This document shows, in pieces, positions 13,101 to 25,878 of a stretch of 64,000 bases of DNA. This DNA is from Luidia sarsii (Eukaryota > Echinodermata > Asteroidea > Paxillosida > Luidiidae), in assembly GCA_949987565.1 (NCBI GenBank), contig OX465110.1, positions 1,150,233 through 1,214,232 of the forward strand, given 5' to 3'. Under the pieces are notes generated by a model. It did no database searches, was not told the DNA's origin, and was given only the letters and a program-made list of their open reading frames with translations. The translations under genes and the position numbers were made by a program. Within the stretch, counting starts at the first letter, position 1, and each line of letters begins with the position of its first letter.

Positions 13101-16100
13101 GTAACCATGCTTTCTCTAACTGTGTATTGGCACCTATGAAACAGCCTTCTAACACACATACATGTACCAAGCATCCAATATGGGGTCTTAAAAAAAAAAA
13201 AAAAAAAAACTCATCCTCAGCCACTGCTAACCCTAACCCTACCCGAACCTGAAATAGTGTTAGGCTTATTGCCTTCTATTCATATTTCTATGTTTCAGGT
13301 TTTTAAAATTTATTATCAAGGCACTCACCTTGGCACACCTACTGATAGCGGCCAGCTCTGAAAAGAGGTCTGTGCTGTGGGTGAACTGCTCAATGACCAT
13401 GCCACAGATGTGGTACAGCAAGGACTGCTTGTGCACTGTGTCTTTGATGTCAGGCACTTTGGCAAGGTAGTCTATGTGGAAACCTTGGATCTACGAACAA
13501 AGACCAAAATGAAATATCCAAACTTGAACCTTTGAGAACGAACCTGCTATGAACGAAACTTCAGGCCCTCCAAATATACAATGCACGTGATTTCTATGTT
13601 GACAATTGTGAAAATTTGGAGAGCTCAGATGGAAGAGCACTGGTATGTTAATACAGAGGTTTCAGGTTCAAATCCTGCAGTTTTCTTTACCAATTTAGAA
13701 AAAAAAAAAAAAAATTGGTAGGGGGGAGGTATGATCCCTCTACATGTAGATACCAGTATGACAGTTAATGGTTGAATTGCTTCTGACTGGTGCCCCCACC
13801 CCGGCAAAGACTGGTTGACTATTTGGGAAGGCCACCATCTAAGGGGTTGGATAGCTCAGATGGTAAGAGTACTGGTGTTCAGGTTCAAGTCCCAGTCAAA
13901 TCTCTGCCAGTATACAACATGTTTGTGCTACTTCAAATCCTTAACATATTAGAGAGCTTCACATTTCGATCCTAGCAGGACCTTTGGTTCTCAAATAGGA
14001 AGCAATCTTAAAAAAATTATTCGCATAACTTCAAGAAGTCAAAAGAACCTACTGTTCATTACCTGTACACCTTAAAAAATATGAAATGGAAATAAACAGA
14101 GTTCCTTGAAAGGAGATTGGTGATTAGGCTATGACTCAAAAGACACTAGATTTAAATCAAAGCAAAATCAAGAATCAGAAATAAGTGGCAAATCTCTTTA
14201 AGAAGGCCGATAAGACAGAGGGGGGAGGGGGGGGGGGGCAAGAAAAAAATGCCATACCTGAGCACCATTGAGGAAGTTTCCCACAGCAAGAAGCATGGAC
14301 AAGATGTGGCGGAATGTTTGGTTGTTCTTCAGGTCTTCAATCCCCTTCTTCAGCTCAGCAAGGGGCTCTGCCACTTCCTGTGAGGTGACAAGAAGACGAA
14401 GAGGCTGGATCAGGACCTACTGGATCCTGATGGCACCCGTTAAAGGCACCTTTACTCCACGGGGAGACATGGGGTCTTATTGGAACCGCATCAGATTCAT
14501 TTGTACTCATTCAAGCATACTGGTAAACACAGGAACATTGGAAAACCATTGCAACTAGCTGGAACCATGTAGGTTCAGAGGTACCTACTTGAGAACACTG
14601 GAGTCCATTGGAATCTACTGACACCCACCCGAGCCCACTGGAAAATGTTGGCACCCACTTGAACCCACTGGAATCCAATGGAATACAATGACAGTGACAC
14701 CCAGTGGAGCCCATTTGAAAATGTTGGCCCCCACTTGAACCCTCTGGAGTCCAATGGAATACAATGACAGTGACACCCACTGGAGCCCATTGGAATTTGC
14801 TGGCACCCACTGTAGCCCATTGAAATTTCCTGACACCCATTGGATTCCATTCAAATGCTTGGTACCCACTGGAGCCCATTTGAATCTGTTGGCGCCCACT
14901 TAAGCCCATTTGAATCTGTTTGCACCCACTTGAGCCCATTTGAATCTGTTTGCACCCACTTGAGCCCATTTGAATCTGTTGGCACCCATTTGAGCCCATT
15001 TGAATCTGTTGGCACCCACTGGAGCCCATTGGAACCAAGAAGAACCTGCTGGAGCCATTGGAGCCTACTGGAACCTGCTGGAATCCATAGAAACCCTGTT
15101 AAACTAAATCACACTCCGAGTTAATAAATGTAGCCCATCTTCCAAATTCTCAGCTGACAAACAAACATCATTAAGACCAAAGAGTACGAGAGAAAAGGGC
15201 AGGAAGGATGGAGGGACCTTCTACTCACCTCCTCCATGGACTCATAGTCCATCTTAAAGAGCCAGAGGCTGAGCCGAGCCTTGAGCACGGTGACGTTGGA
15301 CAGCATGTGAAGAAACTGCTCCGCCGTGCCGAGAGGGATGTCAGGATTCAGCATCTTGGACTCCTTGATCAGGTTGGATTCCTCCTCCGTCGGGACCATC
15401 GTCAGGAGTTTCTGGAGAGGAGATGGCGGGTGGTCATGAGGTCAATGAGGAGAACTAATACAGATTTGTCTGGAGTTGTGGAGTCAAGGATTGGAGGAAC
15501 TATTGCTACGTAATACTGGAGAGTTTCAAGTTTCAAAATAATACAAGTACAAAACTCAAAGTACAAATCACAAATTGTAAGAAAGCCTGACATTTTGATC
15601 CTAGCAGGTTCTTTCTAAAAGACAGAATCTTCAAGTGATTTGATTAAGTGATAGACAGGATGTTGGATGTTCACAGAGTCAAAGTCACCCCAAGGGGATG
15701 AAGGAGACCTCAGTAAGGAGTCTTACCTCGATGCCTTCCTTGCTGACCGCAGTTCCATCCATCTTCAAGATAGCCTGCCTGATGGTGCCCGGGTGAGGCA
15801 GGGCAGTCAGGGCAATGTTGATGTGATTAGAGCGCTTGGGGTCCAGCACCGATATCACATGCTTCTTACCGGCCTCCAGGATTTTCTAAATCGTTGTCGG
15901 CGGACGGAGACAATTTGAAAATGGTATCAGATTCATCTTCGAGGAGAAATTGGCAGTTTGCGGCGCTATCGTCAACAGAAATGGTATTCTAGTGCTTTCT
16001 GAAGAATAAAAACTCTTGAAAAATGTGTCATCATCCACTGACTACATGTAAGCATCCAGTATTCAATAGGTTTTGTCAGCACCTTTCTGAATATTAGATA

Positions 16101-19100
16101 AGGTACTTACTGCTGCCCTAATGCATAACAGAACATCAACCTCATGAATAACTCAAAATTTTATTCTTAAAATTTAGTGGGCCTGACGTTTCGATCCTAG
16201 CAGGACCTTTCTCAAAGGCCTTTGAGAAAGGTCCTGCTAGGATCGAAACGTCAAGACCACTAAATTTTAACATTTACATTTTGGTAATTTTAGTCAGTAA
16301 GCAGTTTGCAACATTTTTGTATATCACTTTAAAATCTTATTGTAATTAAATGAAAGTCTTCTGAGTCAAAGGCCATTTTCTTTTAGGAATTTTTTTTCCC
16401 CCTGAGATACTGAAAATCCTCATGCACAGAGTTTATTCCACATTTTGTGATGTCTCAACCTCCTATCGATACTGGGGACTATAATAGTTCATATTTTTTT
16501 CCAGAGGCGTGACCCCTCTTAAAATTGGCACCTCAACAACGACATGGAACATAAACACTATTGTGGGATATGATTCATACGAAGAGCTGGGACGGTAAAA
16601 CCACGTGTACTGCAAAGTAAAAGTCTCAGGTTCAAATCCCCAGTCTTGCTCAATTCATCTCCACTTTCAGCCCAGATCCTCAAGAAACCCACGTTCGAAC
16701 CAGACGGACACAAAATAATTAATTCACAGAGCAAATTCTCAGCGAATTGTCAAAGACAATGTCTGCCACATTCTATGCCACACAGAAATGCATAAATCAC
16801 GGGCACTTTACTTTAATGAGCAGAGGTTTTGGTTGTGATTTTTTTTTTTAAGACAATCCGGAGGGGAGGGAGCTGCACTCTACTAACCTGATCCTGTGTT
16901 GAGTTCACCAAGATGCAGGATTGAGGAAGGTTGGTGGAGGTAGGAGGAGTAAGACACACAGGGGGAGGGAGGGGGAGAGGTTGAGGAGGCGACAGGGGTG
17001 GGGAACAAAAGAGTAAGACGATTCATTGGTTAGGTCACATAGCAACAAGCCTCATGCTTTCAACATGCCCTGCTGGAGGAAGAAAAAGACGAGTTGACGT
17101 TTTCTTGGAAGGAACTATCTCCTTGCATCGTATCTGCAAATTGTTCAACCCTAATCATTATCAGAATTTCGATATGATGCATTTGAACTACCATGATCCA
17201 AAAGCATAATTCTGACTCTGAAAGACCCCGATTGAGCAAATCTGAACACCCTACGAGAATCAGCTTGTTGATAAAATGGCTGACCATTTCATTCAGGTCT
17301 CATGTCCTTGAGTGAAGCACTTTGTGTCAGTTGCTTTCCTAGCTCCTCCACCCAGGAGTTCCAGACTGTTCTTTGACAGAATCTGATGTCACCAACAGGC
17401 CACCGAAAAAAAAAAAAAAAATGATTCCCAAGGGAAGTCGCACATCCTGATCTCAGCATCGAGAAGAATCTTCATTGATGACCCAAAAATTAAATGCCGT
17501 TAATTTTCCTTGGGAGAAGCCCCAATGTGTTAATGCAACCATTCATAATAATTATAATCACTACTTTAAACATGATTAGCCATTTGTCAGTTTCATTTAC
17601 AGAGAATGTAAAAGAAAGAAAAAACATGCTATTTGTGACAAGACAAAATTACAACACAGTTAAAATTATGATTGATCTTTTTGCCCTTTTCTGTCAACAA
17701 AAGGAGCAGTAGGGTTTAAACACACGATAACAGGCAACACAAATAATAACTGGCAGGTTGCTGTGTTATTCTTGCTTAGTCTTTTGGTTTTTTGCACACA
17801 CCAAGACCTGCAGGGGAGAAATCCAGATTAGATCAGCGTTAAGGACTAGATGCTACTGTTTCAAAAACTCCCTTGTTTCTTTTTTTTAGAGTGAGAGTTG
17901 TTTCCCGGGTTTCGGAATGTGGATGCTGTTTCAATGCATGTCAGCTATGCTAAAGGGTAACCATAGCAACAATAATTAGGCAGGAAAGAGGATCTTGGGG
18001 GAGTGGTTGCCTGTTATTTTTTTTTTTTTTTTTTTTTCTCAACCAAGCCAAGGAAGAGCCACTTGCTACCAAAAATTAGATTGTTATAGGGGACACCAAG
18101 AGGAGTGAATATACATGGGTTGTGTATGGCCTCTGTATGACACCTGCTCTGGAAATCCTGCTGGTGCAGACAGACGGTCTGATGGAGAGGTCTACTTGAT
18201 TTGATTTGATTTGATTTGATTTGAAGCAAGCACTTGAAGCTGCTGAAATCACAGCCAGCGTCTTGAAGAGGTAGTTTAACAATATTAACAGTTAAATAAC
18301 ATTAAAATCAACAATGCGACAAAGATTGCTTGGCTTTGCAACATTTGAGCTTGAAACTTGCGCATCATTTGATCAAGTCAAACTGAATTAGCTTGCTGAA
18401 ATCTGATAGTTGGGGGAAAAACGGCTGCCTTGTCTTGAGGTGACAGAGACCTTTTCCCCAGAGAAGCCCACGGGGCCACAGTCTTACCTTCTGAAGAGTG
18501 TCCTTGGACTTGGACTCAAAGAGGTGCTCCAACTTCCTCTTGTCAATCTGGACGTTCACCAGACCTCCCCAGATGGTGTTCTCAGGGTTCTCCTGTCCGT
18601 ACATCGACAGCCGATCCAGGTGAGTCTCCTTCCAGAACAGCCGCACTGTCTTCTTCTTCTTGGGCGGGTAGGTGTTGAAGCCGTCGGTGACGACGGTCGA
18701 CGGTGCTGACGGGGGAGGCGGTGGAAGGGTCCCGTAGTGCCCGGGCAACATCGGGGGTGGCGCGGGCGGTGCGGGCGGCGCGGGCGGGGCAGGTGGGGCG
18801 GGCGGGGCATGGACTCCGCCCATGGGCGGAGGAGGCGGCGGAGGCACCCCTCCCTGAACGACAAAGGCGGCCTTGACCGTGAAGACGTTCTTATCATCGT
18901 CGGTGGAGAGATCGGTGAAGTCCCAGGACCCGATGCGTAGTTCTCGGTTGTTCTGCCGCAGAATCTCCTCATACTGAGCATCCTTCTGCGCCTCTGGGCT
19001 CAGTACGGTTTTTTGAGAGGGCGCCGACACCACTTCCTGGTTCAATGGAATGATCACCGATTTCAATCCCTGCTTGGCGAGCTCAATGGCGCCAGTCTTA

Positions 19101-22100
19101 TCCCCCTGCGGCCCCGACGACGTCTGGTCTTCCGGTGCCTCCACGTCGTTGGGCGATTTCAACTTCTCCTGGAGCGATTGCACAGTGCCCTCTGTCACGC
19201 CCATGTCCTTGGGTGAGGACACGGTGGGCCCCTCCTCCTCCACCGACTTGACCTTCGTCAGCTGGTCGATGCGGTTGGCAATGGGCTCGTGGTTTTGGAG
19301 GCTCATGGAGATCTTCCTGGAGGGGCTGGAGACGCTGGCCTCCTCCTGGCTGTTGTGACTAGAGTACATCATGGCAAGTTGGTAGCGCTTGTTGTTGGAG
19401 AGTCCTGCGCTCATCGGTGCCTCTCCTATCTCTTTCTCCGTCTCCTCCTTGCTCTCTTTCTCCACCTCTTGCTTCACCTCAACATCACCTCCTTCACTCA
19501 CTCCCTTCTTGATGTCAATCTCAAGAGATTTGATCTCCTTGGTCGGGGATGTTCTGTCTGCGGTCTTCTCAACCGAAGTCTCCTTTTCTTCCGTCGGCTC
19601 TGCGTGGTTGGTGATGCTTGACGGTACCTTTGCCTTCTCCATCACAGTGTCGTCCGATGTGGTGCTCACGTCTGGACTAGAAGCTCGTGACGTCTCTGAA
19701 GTGATTGGCTCTGCAGGATTCAGACGGATCATGATAAGAGTTGTGACAAGGGATTCTTTGGTAAGAAGATATAAGGTGGCGATTGTGTAGTTTTGGCTGT
19801 TTATAATATAAGCCTCAGAAATCCAGAAACTAACCTCTTACCATAATCACTAAAAGTTTAGTTTGGATGTAAGAAAAATACAGAATGTAATAATATCTCC
19901 AAAAAAAATTTCAAACTTTTCAAACGGAATTCCTCAAAGTTGTTCTGTAGGAAGGAGAGCCAAAGGGAATAACTAGCTCATCACTAGACGTTTGATTGCA
20001 AAATAGATCCGCACGATTAGATTTCAAGTAAGAAGAGAAATGAAGAAATGGAGAAGACTGTTACCCAGACCAGAAGAGTCTCCATTGGTCAATCCGATGA
20101 CCTTTAACCCTGACGATGACCTCTGGTCTTTAATCTCTTCTTCGCTCATGGAGGCTGGCTCAAGGACGATGGGTACAGGTTTCCGGCTGTCCTTAGAGGC
20201 TTGTTTCCTCTTCTCCTCCTCCTTCCTTCGTTTCTCCTCTTCCTCCTTCCTCTTCTTCTCCTCCTCCTCCGCCTGTTTCCTCTCCTCCTCTTCTCGTTCC
20301 TGCCTCTCCCGTTCTCGCTGCTCTTGCCTCAGCTTCCTCCTGGCCGCGATTCCGCCGGACAAATCTGGCCAAACATCGGAGGTTTTGGTTATTTCATCAA
20401 ATGAGGAAATTTATAGTCCCTGTTCTTGGTTTCTTATAATCAAATTTGGTTTGGGGATTTTGAATTGGAAATTTTGTTTCATGATTTTCAGACTGAAGTT
20501 CATTAACTATTTATAATTATGGATGACAATTTTTTTCTCTTCTTTCTTATTCTCTGAATCATTCTCTGAAGTGATCCTGGTAGAATTTGACTTTCCCAAA
20601 TTGAAAAGCAATATTTCATTTAGGAGTTTGACATGAGATTAGTCATCTTATTAAAACATTTCTGAAATGGAAATTCTGTTTCTGGCGGTGAAATACCACA
20701 GGAATGAATTGCCGATTTAGATTGAACAAATTTTTGGTTAAAATGGTATCATTAAGCGATATATGGATTCACTTTCAAAGAAGACTGACCAGTTATAAAT
20801 ACAGGAAAAATGTTATGTTAAATGTTATGATAATTAATATCAAGTTTGGGGACCATCCACATAATGAAAGATAATGGTACAAGAGTTAATCATAATTGAT
20901 GATCTGTAACAAAAGAAAGAAATTAACATACATATACTTTGACATGTTTTAACAAGCAAAGAATAAAAATAAAATGAGCAAATAAAATACAATGTCACTC
21001 ATTCAAACTGCTATCAAATTATACCATCACATGTTAATTAACCATTCCGTAAAAGAAACAAATCCACAAATTACCAGAAAAGAAGAAACAAAAATTAAAT
21101 AAAATTTCACAATGCAGCACACAAATGTCCATGTGATTTGATAGACTCAAGACACAATCAAAGGACATGAGCCCACTCTCATGAAGTGGACAGGATGGCA
21201 TATTTCACTAACAGAATGGTTTCTGTGAAACAGGTTACTGACAGGTGGTTTGTTTTTTCAAAAGTGTATTCTCTTGCCAGCTTCATGATATATAACGTCT
21301 AGCGGGCTTCTTGAGAACAGAGTACAAGCATGCATTGGAAGTTGTCAGTTCCCTCCACTACATCATCCTGCAAGTGCAAACTTCATTCATTAAGACGACG
21401 ACAAGAACCGGGTGAGTGCAGTCTATATAACTGAGGTCATCTTTGGAGTGAAGACGACCAAAAGTTGCTGTCAAAAATGTGCACGGCATCCCAAGCAAGT
21501 TGGTTGGCACATCAAACTGTGCGGTCACCATGCCATGTCACACCATGCACGGTGTACTCACAGTCCGGAGGTAACAGCGCCTTCATGGCATCCAAGTCCT
21601 CCGTCTCCTCTGATGGGATCAAAACAAGCCGACAAGAATCACCAACGGGGACCAGACAAAGCTAAGCATGCCACTCCAAAAGCACAACTCCAGACAGATT
21701 AAGTGCAGCAGCAGATCTCCGAGTGCAATAATTTGTGTGTGTTGCAACACACAGTCATGCAATGTTTTGTTTTGTTTCCTGTCAAGTTAAAGTTTAAACC
21801 TTTCCAGTCCATCCCACTCGTCACCTGTCTCTGATGCAAGCCAGCATTCAGGTCACCTGATTGGTCATGTGTAGATCACATGATCTGTCAGCTGATTGGA
21901 ATGGATTTAGAGTCACAAGGTTCTTTCTTGTCATGCAAGTTGATCATAGAGCTTTGGTTACACAAAAAAAGGTCCGTAACTATTTCCAGATAATTGGCTG
22001 CCTTGAACTAGCAAAACGTAAATATCTGAAGAAGAAAAAAAGTTCAATGCTTCTTCTTTTCCCCTTGGTTTGTTTCTGCTTCTGCTTGCATGCATAAAAA

Positions 22101-25100
22101 TTACAAATTGTGTTGCCATTTAGCTTTGTTCAGTGTTTAAGACAGCTAGTGTCTATTGCATGCAATAGCCAAATCCAGGCAAAGAATAGTTGACCATTTT
22201 GGGAAGGCCGCCATCTAAGGCCTGGGTAGCCAGAGATCTTGGGTGTAAGTCCCGGTCCAGTCAAGTTTTCTTTGCCATTTTTTTTTTCAAAAACAACAAG
22301 AAAGTACTTATTTCTATGTGAGCAACAGACTCTTGCTGCTTGTTCTAAGCTAAGCGTTTTAGTCTTCAGCCTGGCATCTGTTCAGCGGATTGAGCTCTGC
22401 AAGGACGATTAGTCTGCGAGAGATGAGTCACATGCACAGGTACAATGCTGTGACTAAGGGGTCTAAGGTCTGGTACCTGTAGACCTACCATCAGAAGACA
22501 GACTAGAACTGGCTAACATGGTTTTAATAGGTACTTCTGAGCTTCCAGCAGTGCAAACCCTCATGGAATTACATTCTCCCTGATGCAAACATCATGTTAT
22601 ATCTATGATACGTCTAAGCTACATTCTCTGTGATGCAAACATCATATCATATCTACTTGTGAGCTGCATAGACCAAGATGCACATAATATGCACATTATG
22701 CTTTGCCATACAGGACAATCCAGTCCACAGCACATCGAGCATTTTTAAAGAGCTTTTTTTATTTTTGAAAGAGGCCAAGAATTATTTTGGCATTTTGCAT
22801 TTGTTTTTTAAAAGCCATTTCATTGCCAGCTTGGAAATGAAAGTTACCTTTGAAATGTACTTTGCTCTGTTGTTTTCTATTGGGGAGAATGACTGTGAAT
22901 GCTGGAATACGGGATACGGAGGTAAGGGTAGGAATGGTTCTCATCAGGACGCAGGTACTAAACCTAACCAAATCCATATTAGATTCTGACCATCAGGAGC
23001 AAACTTCAAAGCTAGAAAATAAATTTCTGGGGTACTTATCAATCAGTAAAGAAAGGGTGGAAAGTTCTCAGGACATTTTGATGAGTACAAAGGAATAAAA
23101 TTGTTAGAAAAGGGATTGACTCAAAATAAAGTCAATGTGCTTAGAGTTAAAAAAAAAAATCTTATAAAAGAAATGAGGGGAATTGAAGGACAAAAAGATA
23201 CTGGGAAGTACTACTTCAAACCAATACAGATACAAAAAGTCCCTTTCTACACTGAAGACTAAATAATGATAAAAACAGAAACATACAAGCAACATCATGC
23301 ATAAAACAAATCTGAGTTTTCAGTAGTTAAAATGATAATTCACCATGGATACACCCAGCTTAAATCCACAAACTGACTCATGATTAGGATGAAGAATTTG
23401 GAAGGATTTCATGACGTACGAGTCTGACCCCCTCAAAAAAAGGCACAGCGGCAAAAAAGGGTTTAGAAAAGGTTTAGAAAAGATCCACAACCAAAGGCAA
23501 CATTAAGATCTCATGAGGTTTTAGAAGAAAGGAGGAAGGTGATGAGTCAACTGAGTATGAAATTGGTCTTGGGTTTATCTTGAAGATGAAGGCAAAAAGG
23601 AAAGACGTAAGTAGATATATGATTAAGAGTTAAACACTGGGATCTCCTGGTGTCCATTACTCCGCGCTGTTTGGTTGTATTTGAGAGAGGTTTTTCGGTT
23701 AGGGTTTTTTTCTCGAGAGTTTAGATTTAGATTAGTTGATTGTCATGCCAGTGATGACTTACTCTCCGTGGGAGATTTGGTGGTCGTAGATCGCCGTCTT
23801 CTCCTCCTTTGTAGAGGGGAGGTACAACTGACTTCTGAAGCAGCGAGAGAGAGAGAGAGAGAGGGGGAGGGAGGGGGAGAGCAAGCAGAGGAAGAGGCCT
23901 TGACTCGATGGCTTAAGGCGGAAGGGGTTAGGGTCCACATGGACATGGTTTACGATTTGCAGTAGCTTCTTCGAGTTGCAGCAAGCATGAAAGAGAGGGG
24001 TATCGCAGACTCAGACCTCTATCCGTGTGGTGACAGGCAGGCTCACAGCCCCGTCATCAGTGACTGTCATGTGACAGGCCCGCCCTGTCCACTCACTGAA
24101 CTTGATCATCCTGATCAGGTGGCTTACGTAACCAACTGCCCATTCTGAGTGAGATGAGTTATCAATACAAAACAGCAGGAGCTGGGAGATCTGAGAGAGA
24201 GGGGCTTCAAGTAAGGCCTCTCTGAGATGAGATGATAACAAAAAAAAACCTGTCCCACTACGAAAACTAGGCCTCTAAGACCAGGTTTAGATACAGACCC
24301 TGGAGGTTTTAGGTATTACCCTCCACTCCCTTGCTGGTCCCAGACTGCAGTCCCTGGCTGATCAATCTCTTCATCATAGTGGATACAGTCTCAAGACACT
24401 AACACTTCTCCATATCTCATCATTGAACAACTACATGGAGATACAGCCAACCCTTTCACCTTAGCATGTAGGACTGTGAAGCAAGTCTCAAATCGATGCT
24501 CAATTACAAAAAGGCAGTTCCAATAACCAAACTCAAGGCAAGACATAGGTGGAGACCTCAGAGTAATCCACATTTTCATTCCACATTAATTAGGAGGGCC
24601 TGACATTTTGATCCTAGCAGGACCTTTCTCAAAGGTTGCCAGAATCATTCTACCTTTAAGAAAGGTCCTGCTAGGATCCAAATGAGAGGCCCTACTAATT
24701 TTTTTTTCCTTTTTCATTTTGGTGATATTAGTCAATTAACAGTTTTTTTGTAAATTACACATTCTTATAAACAGATGTGGGCAAAGATCCTGCTTATAGA
24801 TGAGGGGAAAAGACTTAAGGTTTATGGCTACTACTTGAGGTGATTCTACAGACAACATTTGCTTCTATCCAGGTAGCTACATGTATGTTGCTTCCTATAG
24901 CCAGAGCCTTAGCTGACAACCAAACATCTTTAAAATGACAACCTTTCCCAGAGGATCCACATCATCACCACGGCAACCAAAATATAACAATATCACTAAA
25001 ATACGTAGGTTTAAATTTCTATTAAATTGAGAACATGCTGAAATTCCACTGAAATCCTTGGATTAAGGATCATGATAAAAGGGGAAAACCCCATAGAAGT

Positions 25101-25794
25101 GAGAGCCGGTTACTTACCACCATTCTCAACAGTAGGCGGTGATGTGATCTTGGCTGTTCTGGCAGTAACCGTTGTCGACACTGTAACCATAGAAACAGTA
25201 ATGAGGCTCAGATCTGAAAAATTCATTCCTTGTTAAATCTTTGATGAGGAGAAAAAACATAAACAAATATTGTTTAAAAGTTCCCAGTCAGATTTTCCTT
25301 TATTTGTTTGACTTAAATTTTATTTTACTTTATTTATTTGTTAGACTGAATCAACCAAGCTGCTGTAGCCAAGTTTACAACAATTGGTTGTTAGCATCTG
25401 AATGAAAGCGGGGGTGTGATCCCTGGAGATATACGGCAGTTAATGGTTGAATTGCTTCTGACTGGTGCCCCACCCTGGCAAAGACTCATTGACTATTTGG
25501 GAAGGCCGCCGTCTAAGGGCTGGATAGCTCAGATGGTTAGAGCGCTGGTATGAAAAGCCAGAGGTCTACGGTTCAAGTCCTGATGCAGTCAAAGGTTTTT
25601 TTTTTAGTATTTTTCAAAGTGTTCAAAAAGTTCCCAGTTTTTCCTGTATTTAAAAATAAATAAATTGAGAATAAAAAATAAATAAAATAGTTACCAGTCT
25701 CTTCTGGCTGCTGCTCCCTGGTTTGTCGTCTGTGAGACACATCTGCATCCACCATACCAATAATGACGGGAGGATAATCAATAACACCAATCAT

Positions 25795-25878
<84 letters not shown>

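Noticed and set aside
13225..13250. Telomere-like CTAACCCTAACCCTACCC
   Set aside because: It is only about two and a half units, too short to mean an interstitial telomeric tract.
14511..15124. Open frames of 90-175 codons on both strands
   Set aside because: They arise from the 30-bp repeat in an FH2 intron. Flanking exons 35 and 34 splice over it in phase.
25521..25590. Possible tRNA gene
   Set aside because: A-box and B-box words are present, but the acceptor stem ends do not pair and the unit recurs with the same flanks elsewhere, so it is a SINE.
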